Origin: Cryptosporangium arvum DSM 44712
Lineage (GTDB): Bacteria > Actinomycetota > Actinomycetes > Mycobacteriales > Cryptosporangiaceae
Direction of reading: 5' to 3'
DNA length: 64,000 nucleotides
NCBI RefSeq assembly: GCF_000585375.1
Contig: NZ_KK073874.1
Coordinates: 2,418,001 to 2,482,000, forward strand
The notes beneath the pieces are model-generated. The model searched no databases, was not told the origin of the DNA, and saw nothing but the letters and a program-made list of their open reading frames with translations. Of the stretch, positions 26,301 through 32,620 are shown in pieces. The position numbers were made by a program, and so were the translations under genes. Position 1 is the first letter of the stretch. Each line of letters starts with the position of its first letter.

Positions 26301-26363
26301 CGCGAGGCGCACCTGTTCGCGCGCCGCGCCGCCGCCGTTCAGGACACGGGCACCGGCAGGTAG
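23301..26363 (+). CDS. AfsR/SARP-type regulator with ATPase and TPR domains
   Basis: A 1020-residue regulator. Residues 1-95 are an OmpR-like winged helix (LAVLGPLRIWRGDVELDPGPRQQ, then LIELIWDDDPPATALNTVQKYVGSLRRLL). About 100-245 is the bacterial transcriptional activator (BTAD) domain. About 250-600 is an AAA/STAND ATPase with Walker A EGEPGVGKTSLLEA and Walker B LLLVLDDLQWAD. The remainder is a TPR-like helical array. Proteins of this kind switch on secondary-metabolite or stress genes after ligand or ATP binding. GTG 23301 is used. No biosynthetic cluster adjoins it, so the target is unknown. It is followed by a convergent DJ-1 family gene with a 25-base overlap. Confidence 0.92.
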   Translation: MTALRLAVLGPLRIWRGDVELDPGPRQQVYLLTLLLARAGRPVSATELIELIWDDDPPATALNTVQKYVGSLRRLLDPSLLRRRGNGYVFVAGPETLDLVAFRQLIAEARRSGDLDRYVAALKLWRGPAGEGLDHGPAATAVFAALDAEFFDACVAAAELAGSLGRAERVLQPLLLAALMAPLHEPVQASLVAVLAAAGQQAEALAVYRAVRDRLVGELGIEPGPALRAAHARVLERSPVPTPGRDAPALVGRRGELAVVRDALDAAFADEAGLVLVEGEPGVGKTSLLEAAAAEAERRGAMVVWGHCVEGEGAPSMWPWVQAIGAIVDGRPDAEREKWLAGELGRLLEPRDDVLGEPRGGVLTVPVRSDTGAQFRLFERVLALLAQVAARQPLLLVLDDLQWADVASLQLFGHLAARPPRRTVVVGALRDRAPVPGAELTRVLATASRNPRHRRTRLGPLGPGEVAELVVRETGRPVSAELARRVHERTAGNPFFVRELARLLASSGAAAGLPAGVRDVVVDRMAGLDAVSGELLRIAALIGRDVELGLLARAAGLGVPDCLDRVEPIEALGLLAPVPGDSFALRFPHDLIRESVLRTTPAAIVPRLHLRVADALDREDDVETLAHHLAAAGPLADPGRTAKALVGAGRRAAAKSALATAERQLRSAAGVARAAGRDELELSALSQLIAVVGMRSGYAGSALDELDRAEQLARGLGRERDATDFLYSRCATYSQTLQFERARPLARRLLEDGEASADPIVRGYGVHAWGIHQWDLGNIGEAYRYLRRLDVGGRADRETHRLRHDLLGLSPAILAQVTALHGEVDAAREMFETVAAAAGDDPHAVTLTASFTSTTAMFVGDPAWALSAAERGIAADPGFSFVFYGAYLRMNRWWAHAVTGRDPARAAAEIEALITATVLDPPLTGVSTRFGQLAEAWLAAGEPDHAAAALDRAEDLLTTYGQRYAEGHILLQRARLLQARGAPADAVRAAVERARAVSTQREAHLFARRAAAVQDTGTGR

Positions 26364-26947
26364 GGGGCGATGGCGCGCCGGGCACGCTCGACGTACTCCT
26401 CCTTCTCGCCGACCGGGGCGACGTAGTGCAGCGCGTCCCGGGCGGCGTCCGCGCCGACGAGCCGGGTGACGACCCACCCGGCCAGGTACTGCGACGCGAG
26501 GCACCCACCGGCGGTGGCGACGTTGCCGTCGGCGTAGAACGGCTGGTCGAGCACCTCGACGCCGGCGGCGACCACCCACGGCTTGCTGGCGAGATCGGTG
26601 CACGCCGGAACACCGGAGAGCAGCCCCAGCCGGGCCAGCACGAGCGCCCCCGAGCACTGGGCGCCGACGAGCTGCCGGGCCGGGTCGAGCCGCGCGAGCG
26701 TGGCCATGATCGTGGGGTCCTCGACCACCTCGCGGGTGGCGATGCCGCTGCCGACGAGCACCGCGTCGGCGTCGCCGGCCTCGTCCAGCGTGGCCATCGA
26801 CTCGATCACGACGCCGTTCATCGACCGCACGGTCGGGGTCGGGGCGGCGATCGTGGCCCGTAGCCCCGGTATGCGGTTGAGCACGCCGAGTGCGATGAGC
26901 GAATCGAGCTCGTTGTATCCGTCGAAGGTCAGGATCGCGATGTGCAT
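26339..26947 (-). CDS. DJ-1/PfpI-family protein
   Basis: A 202-residue class-I glutamine-amidotransferase-like protein (MHIAILTFDGYNELDSLIA start). The nucleophile elbow is VGAQCSGALVLA, with Cys near residue 98, and TAGGCLASQYLAGWV follows. This subgroup includes isonitrile hydratase-like and regulator-like members, so the reaction is not fixed. ATG 26947 matches the family start; an upstream in-frame ATG would run into the operator. It is divergent from the MocR gene, which probably controls it. Confidence 0.88.
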   Translation of the reverse strand: MHIAILTFDGYNELDSLIALGVLNRIPGLRATIAAPTPTVRSMNGVVIESMATLDEAGDADAVLVGSGIATREVVEDPTIMATLARLDPARQLVGAQCSGALVLARLGLLSGVPACTDLASKPWVVAAGVEVLDQPFYADGNVATAGGCLASQYLAGWVVTRLVGADAARDALHYVAPVGEKEEYVERARRAIAPYLPVPVS

Positions 26948-26961
26948 GCAGTCACGGTATC

Positions 26962-26985
26962 CATGACAGTCCAATAATTGTCATG
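26962..26985. promoter_or_regulatory. Inverted repeat CATGACA-N10-TGTCATG, probable MocR operator
   Basis: Seven-base exact arms around an AT-rich spacer lie between the divergent DJ-1 and MocR genes and cover the first ATG of the MocR gene. The layout suggests control of both genes by MocR. Confidence 0.55.
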
Positions 26986-28314
26986 CATACAATTCCGTCC
27001 GTGTCCCGGTACAAAGCACTCGTCGACTCCTTCGCGGCGGACATCCGAAACGGCGAACTCGCGCCGGGCACCCGGCTGCCCACGCACCGCCGGCTCGCCG
27101 CCGACCACGGCATCGCGGTCGTGACCGCCACCCGCGTCTACGCCGAGCTCGAAGCGATCGGCCTGGTCAGCCGCGAACAGGGGCGGGGCACGTTCGTGCG
27201 TGACCTCGCCCTGCCCGCCGGGCTCGGCGTCGACCAGGAGGTGGTGGCCGCGGACGCGGTCGACCTCAACTTCAACTACCCGTCGCTGCCCGGGCAGACC
27301 GACCTCCTGCGCCGGGCGCTGCGCGATCTGGCGACGTCGGGCGACCTCGAGGCGCTGCTGCGCTATCAGCCGCACCGGGGCCGGCCGGCCGACCGCGCGG
27401 CGGTGGCGCACCATCTGCGCCGGCGCGGGCTCGAGGTCGATCCCGCCCGGGTGCTGATCGTCAGCGGGGCCCAGCACGGGCTGGCCGTGGTCGGGCTGGG
27501 CGCGTTGAAGCCGGGGGACCTGGTGGCCGTCGACCCGCTGACCTACCCGGGGTTCAAAGCCCTGGCGCAGTCGTTGTCGCTGGAACTGGTGCCGGTGGCC
27601 GGCCTGGACGCGCTCGCGCGGCTGTGTGCCCGCCGACCGGTGCGCGCGGTGTACACGATGCCCACGCTGCACAACCCGCTCGGCACGGTGATGCCGCTCT
27701 CGTCGCGGGCCGCTCTGGCCGATCTCGCTCACCGGCACGACCTCCTGCTCATCGAGGACGGGTCGTACGCGTACCTGGAACCCGATCCGCCGGCGCCGCT
27801 CGCGGCTCTGGCGCCGGAGCACACGGTGTACGTGTCGGGGCTCTCCAAGAGCGTGGCCACCGGGCTGCGGGTCGGGTTCGTCGTGGCCCCGCCGGTGCTG
27901 GGGCCCGCACTGGAGCGGGCGATCCGGCTGACGACCTGGAACACCCCCGCGCTCAGCACCGTGATCGCGTGCCGCTGGCTGGAGGACGGGACGGTCGACG
28001 ACCTCGAGGTCCGCAAGCGCGCGGACGCGGCGGCGCGCCAGGACGTCGCACGGTCGGAGCTGGCCGGGCTGACGCTCGTCGGCCACCCGTCCTCGTACTT
28101 CACCTGGCTGCCGCTGCCCGACGACGCCCGCGCCGACCGGCTGGCCGTCACCCTCGGCCGGGCGCGGATCTCGGTGACGACCGCGGAGCCGTTCAGCGTG
28201 GCCTCACCCGCGCCGCGGGCCTTGCGCCTCGCGCTGGGCTCCACCGACCTGGAGAGCCTGCGGGTGAGCCTGCGGACCGTCCGCCGGGTGGTGCTCGAGG
28301 ATGCGTTCCAATAG
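26983..28314 (+). CDS. MocR-family regulator (GntR domain fused to aminotransferase-like domain)
   Basis: A 443-residue fusion. Residues 5-80 form a GntR winged helix (YKALVDSFAADIRNGELAPGTRLPTHRRLAADHGIAVVTATRVYAELEAIGLV in pieces). From about residue 95 there is a fold-type-I aminotransferase domain with the PLP lysine in SGLSKSVATGLRVGF. MocR proteins use PLP or an amino compound as effector. ATG 26983 lies in the palindrome; GTG at 27001 (MSRYKAL) is a credible alternative, and both imply little or no leader. Likely regulates the divergent DJ-1 gene. Confidence 0.92.
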   Translation: MHTIPSVSRYKALVDSFAADIRNGELAPGTRLPTHRRLAADHGIAVVTATRVYAELEAIGLVSREQGRGTFVRDLALPAGLGVDQEVVAADAVDLNFNYPSLPGQTDLLRRALRDLATSGDLEALLRYQPHRGRPADRAAVAHHLRRRGLEVDPARVLIVSGAQHGLAVVGLGALKPGDLVAVDPLTYPGFKALAQSLSLELVPVAGLDALARLCARRPVRAVYTMPTLHNPLGTVMPLSSRAALADLAHRHDLLLIEDGSYAYLEPDPPAPLAALAPEHTVYVSGLSKSVATGLRVGFVVAPPVLGPALERAIRLTTWNTPALSTVIACRWLEDGTVDDLEVRKRADAAARQDVARSELAGLTLVGHPSSYFTWLPLPDDARADRLAVTLGRARISVTTAEPFSVASPAPRALRLALGSTDLESLRVSLRTVRRVVLEDAFQ

Positions 28315-28768
28315 ACCGATGTACGAGACCTTCCTCGATGAACACCGCGCCGAGATCGTCGCGTCGCTCGACGGCCTGACCGAGGAGCAGGCCCGCCGCC
28401 CGCTCGTGCGGTCACGGACCACGCTGCTCGGGCTGGTCAAGCACCTGATCTTCGTCGAGAAGGTGTGGTTCGACGAGGCGATCACCGGGCGGTCGCGGGC
28501 GGAGATCGGCATCGGCGCGTCGCCGGACGAGTCGTTCGTGCTCGAGGACGGGGACACGATCGCGAGCGTGGTGGCCGAGTACGAGCAGACCTGCGCGGAG
28601 TCGCGCCGGGCCGCCGCGGCGCTGTCGCCCGACGACGTGGTGACCGGCAACCGTCGCGGTCCGCTGCCGATGCAGTGGGTCTACCTGCACATGCTGCGCG
28701 AGACCGCCCAGCACTGCGGCCACGCCGACATCCTCCGGGAACAGATCCTCGCGGCCGAGGGGGCGTAG
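28301..28768 (+). CDS. DinB-family protein (DUF664)
   Basis: About 155 residues forming a four-helix DinB bundle. The metal-binding histidines are in LLGLVKHLIFVEKVW, and in LHMLRETAQHCGHADILREQ near the C-terminus, giving the usual three-His site. Relatives include mycothiol-dependent transferases and isomerases. The start is uncertain: ATG 28301 has GAGG directly in front and overlaps the MocR gene; ATG 28319 starts MYETFLDEHR. It is followed two bases later by the SRPBCC gene. Confidence 0.85.
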   Translation: MRSNRPMYETFLDEHRAEIVASLDGLTEEQARRPLVRSRTTLLGLVKHLIFVEKVWFDEAITGRSRAEIGIGASPDESFVLEDGDTIASVVAEYEQTCAESRRAAAALSPDDVVTGNRRGPLPMQWVYLHMLRETAQHCGHADILREQILAAEGA

Positions 28769-28770
28769 CG

Positions 28771-29250
28771 ATGCCGGTGGTGGAGGCCTCGATCACCGTT
28801 CCGGTCCCGCCGGAGGTCGCGTTCGCCGTGTCGCAGACCACGGCCCCGATCCGGTACCGGTGGGATCCGTTCGTGCGCGAGCAGCACTTCGTCGACGGCG
28901 CCACCGCGCCCGGCAAAGGCGTGCGGACGTTCACCCGGTCGCGGCACGGCTTCACGATGGTCAGCGAGTACGTCTCGTTCGCGCCGCCGACGCACGTCGG
29001 GATGACGATGGTGCGCGGACCCTGGTTCTTCGAGCGGTTCGCCGGTGGGTGGCGGTTCGCGCCCGCCGCCGAACCCGGGCACACGGTGGCCACCTGGCGG
29101 TACAACTTCCAGTGCCGTCCCGGCTGGCTGCGGCCGGTGGCCCACCGGATCGGCAGTCGGCTGCTCGGCCGCGACATCCGGCACCGGATCGTCGGCTACG
29201 CGGCCGGCTGCGCCGACCCGGTGGTCCTCGCGGCGGCGGTCACACCCTGA
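28771..29250 (+). CDS. SRPBCC-family protein
   Basis: A 159-residue helix-grip (START/Bet v1-like) protein. It begins VVEASITVPVPPEVAFAVSQ, a typical first strand and helix, and ends with the long C-terminal helix region GRDIRHRIVGYAAG. SRPBCC proteins bind hydrophobic ligands or act as cyclases/aromatases; nothing here points to a specific ligand. It sits two bases after the DinB gene and probably shares its message. It overlaps the convergent amidotransferase gene by 11 bases. Confidence 0.8.
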   Translation: MPVVEASITVPVPPEVAFAVSQTTAPIRYRWDPFVREQHFVDGATAPGKGVRTFTRSRHGFTMVSEYVSFAPPTHVGMTMVRGPWFFERFAGGWRFAPAAEPGHTVATWRYNFQCRPGWLRPVAHRIGSRLLGRDIRHRIVGYAAGCADPVVLAAAVTP

Positions 29251-29938
29251 CGCCCGCCAGTGCCGCGTCGGTGAACGCGTGGATGAGCGGGTGGGCCCAG
29301 TGGAGGTCCGACGAGAGCTCGGGCTGGAACAGCGAAGCCAGGAAGAACGGGTGGCCGGGCAGCTCCACCATCCGGGCTGTGCCCTCGTCGTCCACCGCCG
29401 AGAACACCAGCCCCGCCGCCTCCAACCGGGCCCGGAACCGGTCGTCGAGGCCGTAGCTGCAGAAGAACCGCTCGACCCGGCGGCCGGCCCCGAGCACCTG
29501 CGCGGCCCGGGTGCCGGGTGCCACGATCACGTCCGCCTCCTCGCCGAGCAGCGAACAGTGCAACGCGACGATGAGCGGCTCCGCGCCGGCGTCGAGCGGC
29601 TGCTCGGCGTGCTCGACGTCGAGACCGCACACCGAGCGGGCGTACTCCAGCAGCACGTGCTGGAAGCCCCCGCACGTGCCCAGGAACGGCACCCCCGACG
29701 TCCGGGCCACGGTCACCGCGTGCAGCACCCCGTCCCGGTCGACGTAGGGGCCGCCGGGCACGGCCCAGATCCCGTCGAACCCGGCGAGCCCGGTCAGCCG
29801 GGCCGCGTCGGTCGAGGCGATCCAGTACACGTCGACCTCCCGTTCGCCCGCGGCCTGACGCAGTGCGTCCGGGATCCGCCCGTGCGCCAGGACGTGCGGG
29901 GAACGGTCGCCGATCAGAGCTATTCGCGCGGGTCTCAT
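29240..29938 (-). CDS. CTP-synthase C-terminal-region-related glutamine amidotransferase-like protein
   Basis: A 232-residue class-I amidotransferase-like protein: ARIALIGDRSPHV, IWAVPGGPYVD (oxyanion region), nucleophile Cys in FLGTCGGFQHVLLEYAR and the His/Glu pair in LPGHPFFLASLFQPEL. The conserved segment FFCSYGLDD has Cys where some relatives annotated as selenoproteins carry selenocysteine. It lacks a synthetase domain, so its acceptor is unknown. ATG 29938 is chosen at the start of homology. Divergent from a LysR gene with a T-N11-A box between them. Confidence 0.85.
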   Translation of the reverse strand: MRPARIALIGDRSPHVLAHGRIPDALRQAAGEREVDVYWIASTDAARLTGLAGFDGIWAVPGGPYVDRDGVLHAVTVARTSGVPFLGTCGGFQHVLLEYARSVCGLDVEHAEQPLDAGAEPLIVALHCSLLGEEADVIVAPGTRAAQVLGAGRRVERFFCSYGLDDRFRARLEAAGLVFSAVDDEGTARMVELPGHPFFLASLFQPELSSDLHWAHPLIHAFTDAALAGVRV

Positions 29939-29991
29939 GGGTCCAGCGTCGGGGCCGGGCGAGATGGAGTCCAACGATGATTTGGCGCCCG

Positions 29992-30012
29992 GACATCACG
30001 ATTCCTAATGTC
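29992..30012. promoter_or_regulatory. LysR-type box GACAT-N11-ATGTC
   Basis: A T-N11-A inverted repeat, six bases before the LysR start codon and between two divergent genes, is the classic recognition-site layout for LysR regulators. Confidence 0.55.
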
Positions 30013-30017
30013 GCGCC

Positions 30018-30890
30018 ATGGACCTGCGTCACCTGCGGTCGTTCGCCACGGTCGCGCGTACCGGCTCGTTCACCGCGGCCGCCGCCGAGCTCGGCTTCAC
30101 GCAGTCGGCGATCTCCCAGCACGTCGCCGCCCTCGAAGCCGACCTGGGACGACGGCTCCTGCACCGCCGCCCGGTGCGGCTGACCGAGGCGGGCACCCGC
30201 CTGCTGACCCACGCGCAGCACCTCCTGCTCCGCGCCGACGTCGCCCGCCAGGAGATCCTCCGCCGGAACGCCCACCGGCCGGCGACGATCGCGGTGACCC
30301 CGCTGGCGGCCGGCGATCGACTCCTCGGCGCGCTCGGCCTCGTCGACCTGGTGGAAGTGGTTCTCGGCTCGGCCGACGAGGCCGTGAGCCGGCTGGCCGC
30401 CGGCACCGTCGACGCGGCCGCCGTGGACGGTGTGACCGCCCCCAACGGTCCGCTGGGAGTGACCGAGCCCGGCGTTCTGACCCGCGCGTTGATCGCCGAG
30501 ACGCGGCTGGAGGTGCTGCTGACCGCCGACCACCCGCTCGCGACCGCCGGCGGGGTCGACCTGGACTCGGTGCGTGACGCGCGCTGGATCGACGCGCCGG
30601 ACCTGCGCTGCGACGTGCCCGGGGCGGCGGCCCCCACCACGACCGGCCGCCTGCGTTACCGCGGCACGGACCTCAGCCTGCTGGCCCGGTTGGTGGCCCG
30701 CGGGCACGGGCTGGCGTTGCTCCCCAGTGGACTGGCTCCGGAGACCGCCGGTGTCGCCCGGGTGCCGCTCGTCCGCCCGGACGTGGTGCACCGCACCGAA
30801 CTGCTGGTTCCCCGCGGTCGGGCGGACCAGCTGAGCGCGCTGCTCGCCGGGGTGGTCGCGGGCGAATTCACGGAGAATCTCCACGAGTAG
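30018..30890 (+). CDS. LysR-family transcriptional regulator
   Basis: A 290-residue LysR regulator. The N-terminal helix-turn-helix MDLRHLRSFATVARTGSF, TAAAAELGFTQSAISQHVAALEADLGRRLLHRR spans residues 1-60. The effector domain ends in RGTDLSLLARLVARGHGLALLPSGLAP. It is somewhat short in the first effector subdomain. It should control the divergent amidotransferase gene and itself through the 29992-30012 box. The inducer is unknown. Confidence 0.93.
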   Translation: MDLRHLRSFATVARTGSFTAAAAELGFTQSAISQHVAALEADLGRRLLHRRPVRLTEAGTRLLTHAQHLLLRADVARQEILRRNAHRPATIAVTPLAAGDRLLGALGLVDLVEVVLGSADEAVSRLAAGTVDAAAVDGVTAPNGPLGVTEPGVLTRALIAETRLEVLLTADHPLATAGGVDLDSVRDARWIDAPDLRCDVPGAAAPTTTGRLRYRGTDLSLLARLVARGHGLALLPSGLAPETAGVARVPLVRPDVVHRTELLVPRGRADQLSALLAGVVAGEFTENLHE

Positions 30891-30910
30891 GCGCCGGTAA
30901 GCTTCGCCCT

Positions 30911-31333
30911 GTGGCGGTGGACGAAGTAGCGGCGTCGTTGCTGTACCAGGTGATGGCCGTGGCCGGTCAGGTCACCGGCCGGATGCAGGAGGGCCTCGAG
31001 CGGCTGGAGCTGACCGGGCCGACCGCGAACCTGCTGTGGGTGCTCGATCCCGAGGGTGACCCGCAGTCGCTGCGTAGGCTCGCCACCCTCCTGCACTGCG
31101 ACCCGTCGAACATCTCGCTGCTCAGCGCGCAGCTGGAGGAGCGCGGGCTCGCCGAGCGACGCCCGCACCCCCGCGACGGCCGGGTGCGGACGCTGGTGCT
31201 GACCCCCGAGGGCCGGAAGGTCCGCCGGCGCCTGCTCGACGTCGTCGCCAAGCGCTCGCCGTTCGCCGAACTCGACGCCACGGAGCAGCGGGTGCTGCAG
31301 GGCCTGTTGGCCAAGGCGCTCAAATCTGCTTGA
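30911..31333 (+). CDS. MarR-family transcriptional regulator
   Basis: A 140-residue MarR repressor. The winged helix at residues 50-105 includes SLRRLATLLHCDPSNISLLSAQLEERGLAERRPHPRDGRVRTLVLTPEG (wing R-D-G-R). GTG 30911 is the start. It lies 23 bases upstream of the quinone-reductase-like gene with a clean inverted repeat in the gap, so it probably senses a quinone or phenolic compound and controls the downstream gene. Confidence 0.92.
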   Translation: MAVDEVAASLLYQVMAVAGQVTGRMQEGLERLELTGPTANLLWVLDPEGDPQSLRRLATLLHCDPSNISLLSAQLEERGLAERRPHPRDGRVRTLVLTPEGRKVRRRLLDVVAKRSPFAELDATEQRVLQGLLAKALKSA

Positions 31334-31353
31334 GAAACTCATGTACCTTCTCA
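31331..31353. promoter_or_regulatory. Inverted repeat TGAGAA-N11-TTCTCA, probable MarR operator
   Basis: Exact 6-base arms occupy the 23-base gap between the MarR stop and the ATG of the oxidoreductase. The element is AT-richer than its flanks. Confidence 0.5.
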
Positions 31354-31356
31354 GGT

Positions 31357-32334
31357 ATGAACAGCGATCCTCGGCGGGTACGGCTGACCGCGGCCGGTGG
31401 CCCCGACGTGCTCCGGGTGGAGCCCATGTCGGTGCCGGAGCCCGGCCCGGGGCAGCTCCTGGTGGCGGCGGAAGCCGCCGGGGTGGCCTTCAACGACATC
31501 TCCACCCGGGAGGGGCTCAACCCCGGCCCGAGGCCCGACGTGCTGGGCTTCGACGTCGTCGGCCACGTCGAGAAGGTGGGGGCCGGCGTCGAGGACGTGG
31601 TCGTCGGCCAGCGGGTCGGCGCGCTGGTCGGCGTGGGCGGGTACGCGACCCACGTCGTGGTGGCCGCGGGACGGGCCGCGCCGCTCCCCGAGGGGCGGCC
31701 CGCCGAGGAACTCGACGCGCTCGTGCTCAACTACCTGACGGCCTGGCAGATGTTCCACCGCGTGGTCGAGCCGGCCCCGGGGCAGGCGGTGCTGGTGCTA
31801 GGCGCGGCCGGCGGCGTCGGGTCGGCGCTGTGCCAGATCGCCCGGGCCGCCGGGGTCGAGGTCTACGGCACCTCGAGCCCCGCCCGGCGGGCCCGGGTCG
31901 AGGCCAACGGCGCCACCTGGGTCGCGGACGCGGCGGTCGTGCCGGTGAAGGTCGCGGCCACCTTCGACCCGGTGGGCGGGCCGTCGCTCGCCCGTTCGCG
32001 CCGCGCCACGAGCCGTTCAGGCGTCGTCGTGTCCTACGGCTTCAGCTTCGCCACCGGGGCCGGGTACTCCCGGGTCGGCGCGATGGCGCGGACGGTCGGT
32101 GCGCTGGTCCGGGCAAAGCTCACGCCCGGCGCGCGGGTGGCGGTGCACACGGTGGAACGGGTCGTGGACAAGGATCCGGCGGGATTCCGGGCGGACGTGA
32201 CCGCGCTGGTCGAGCAGTTGGAGGCCGGAGTTCTCCGGCCGGAGGTGACGGTGCTGCCGCTCGACCGGGCCGCGGAGGCACACCGCCGCCTCCAGAACCG
32301 TGAGGTGCAGGGAAAGCTAGTGCTCGTTCCCTGA
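31357..32334 (+). CDS. Quinone-oxidoreductase-like MDR-family dehydrogenase
   Basis: A 325-residue medium-chain dehydrogenase of the zinc-free quinone reductase type: VRLTAAGGPDVLRVEPMSVPEPGPGQLLV, GFDVVGHVEKVG, Rossmann motif VLVLGAAGGVGSALCQIA and C-terminal NREVQGKLVLVP. No structural zinc cysteines are present. NADPH is the likely cofactor and quinones or enones the likely substrates. Probably induced through the upstream MarR repressor. A large tandem-repeat array begins four bases after its stop. Confidence 0.9.
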   Translation: MNSDPRRVRLTAAGGPDVLRVEPMSVPEPGPGQLLVAAEAAGVAFNDISTREGLNPGPRPDVLGFDVVGHVEKVGAGVEDVVVGQRVGALVGVGGYATHVVVAAGRAAPLPEGRPAEELDALVLNYLTAWQMFHRVVEPAPGQAVLVLGAAGGVGSALCQIARAAGVEVYGTSSPARRARVEANGATWVADAAVVPVKVAATFDPVGGPSLARSRRATSRSGVVVSYGFSFATGAGYSRVGAMARTVGALVRAKLTPGARVAVHTVERVVDKDPAGFRADVTALVEQLEAGVLRPEVTVLPLDRAAEAHRRLQNREVQGKLVLVP

Positions 32335-32337
32335 GGG

Positions 32338-32590
32338 GGCGGGTGCGCGGTCTTGGTCCGGGGTGGGGGCGGGTCTTGGTCCGGGGTGGGGGCGGGTCTT
32401 AGTCCGGCGTGGGGCGTGGGTCTCGTCCGGAGTGGGGGCGGGTCTCGGTTCGGAGTCGGGGCGCGGGTTTTGGTCCGGGGTGGGGGGCGGGTCTTAGTCC
32501 GGCGTGGGGGCGCGCTTCTTGAGCCGGAGTGGGGCGCGTGTGTTGGGCCGGAGTGGGGCGCGTGTGTTGGGCCGGAGTGGGGCGCGGGCC
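32338..32590. repeat. Ten-copy degenerate tandem repeat, period 23-25
   Basis: The core TCCGGGGTGGGGGCGGGTCT recurs at 32357, 32380, 32403, 32426, 32450, 32474, 32498, 32523, 32547 and 32571, with spacings of 23, 23, 23, 24, 24, 24, 25, 24 and 24. Units drift gradually from one end to the other. It is G-rich on the plus strand (runs of four to six G), so quadruplex formation is possible. It fills the gap between two convergent genes (32335-32620), where I see no gene. Confidence 0.85.
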
Positions 32591-32620
32591 GAACCCTCGG
32601 AGGGGCCGGCCCGCGCGGAA

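Noticed and set aside
23301-26363. AfsR-like regulator as a marker of a biosynthetic cluster
   Set aside because: Flanking genes are an ABC exporter and a DJ-1 protein; no PKS, NRPS, terpene or RiPP enzyme is visible.
23310-26657. A very long open frame of over 1100 codons on the minus strand
   Set aside because: It is antisense to the AfsR-like gene, is Arg/Gly/Ala/His-rich without any domain, and reflects the codon bias of the real gene.
29240-29938. Selenoprotein in the amidotransferase gene
   Set aside because: The relevant codon is TGC (Cys) in FFCSYG and there is no in-frame TGA.
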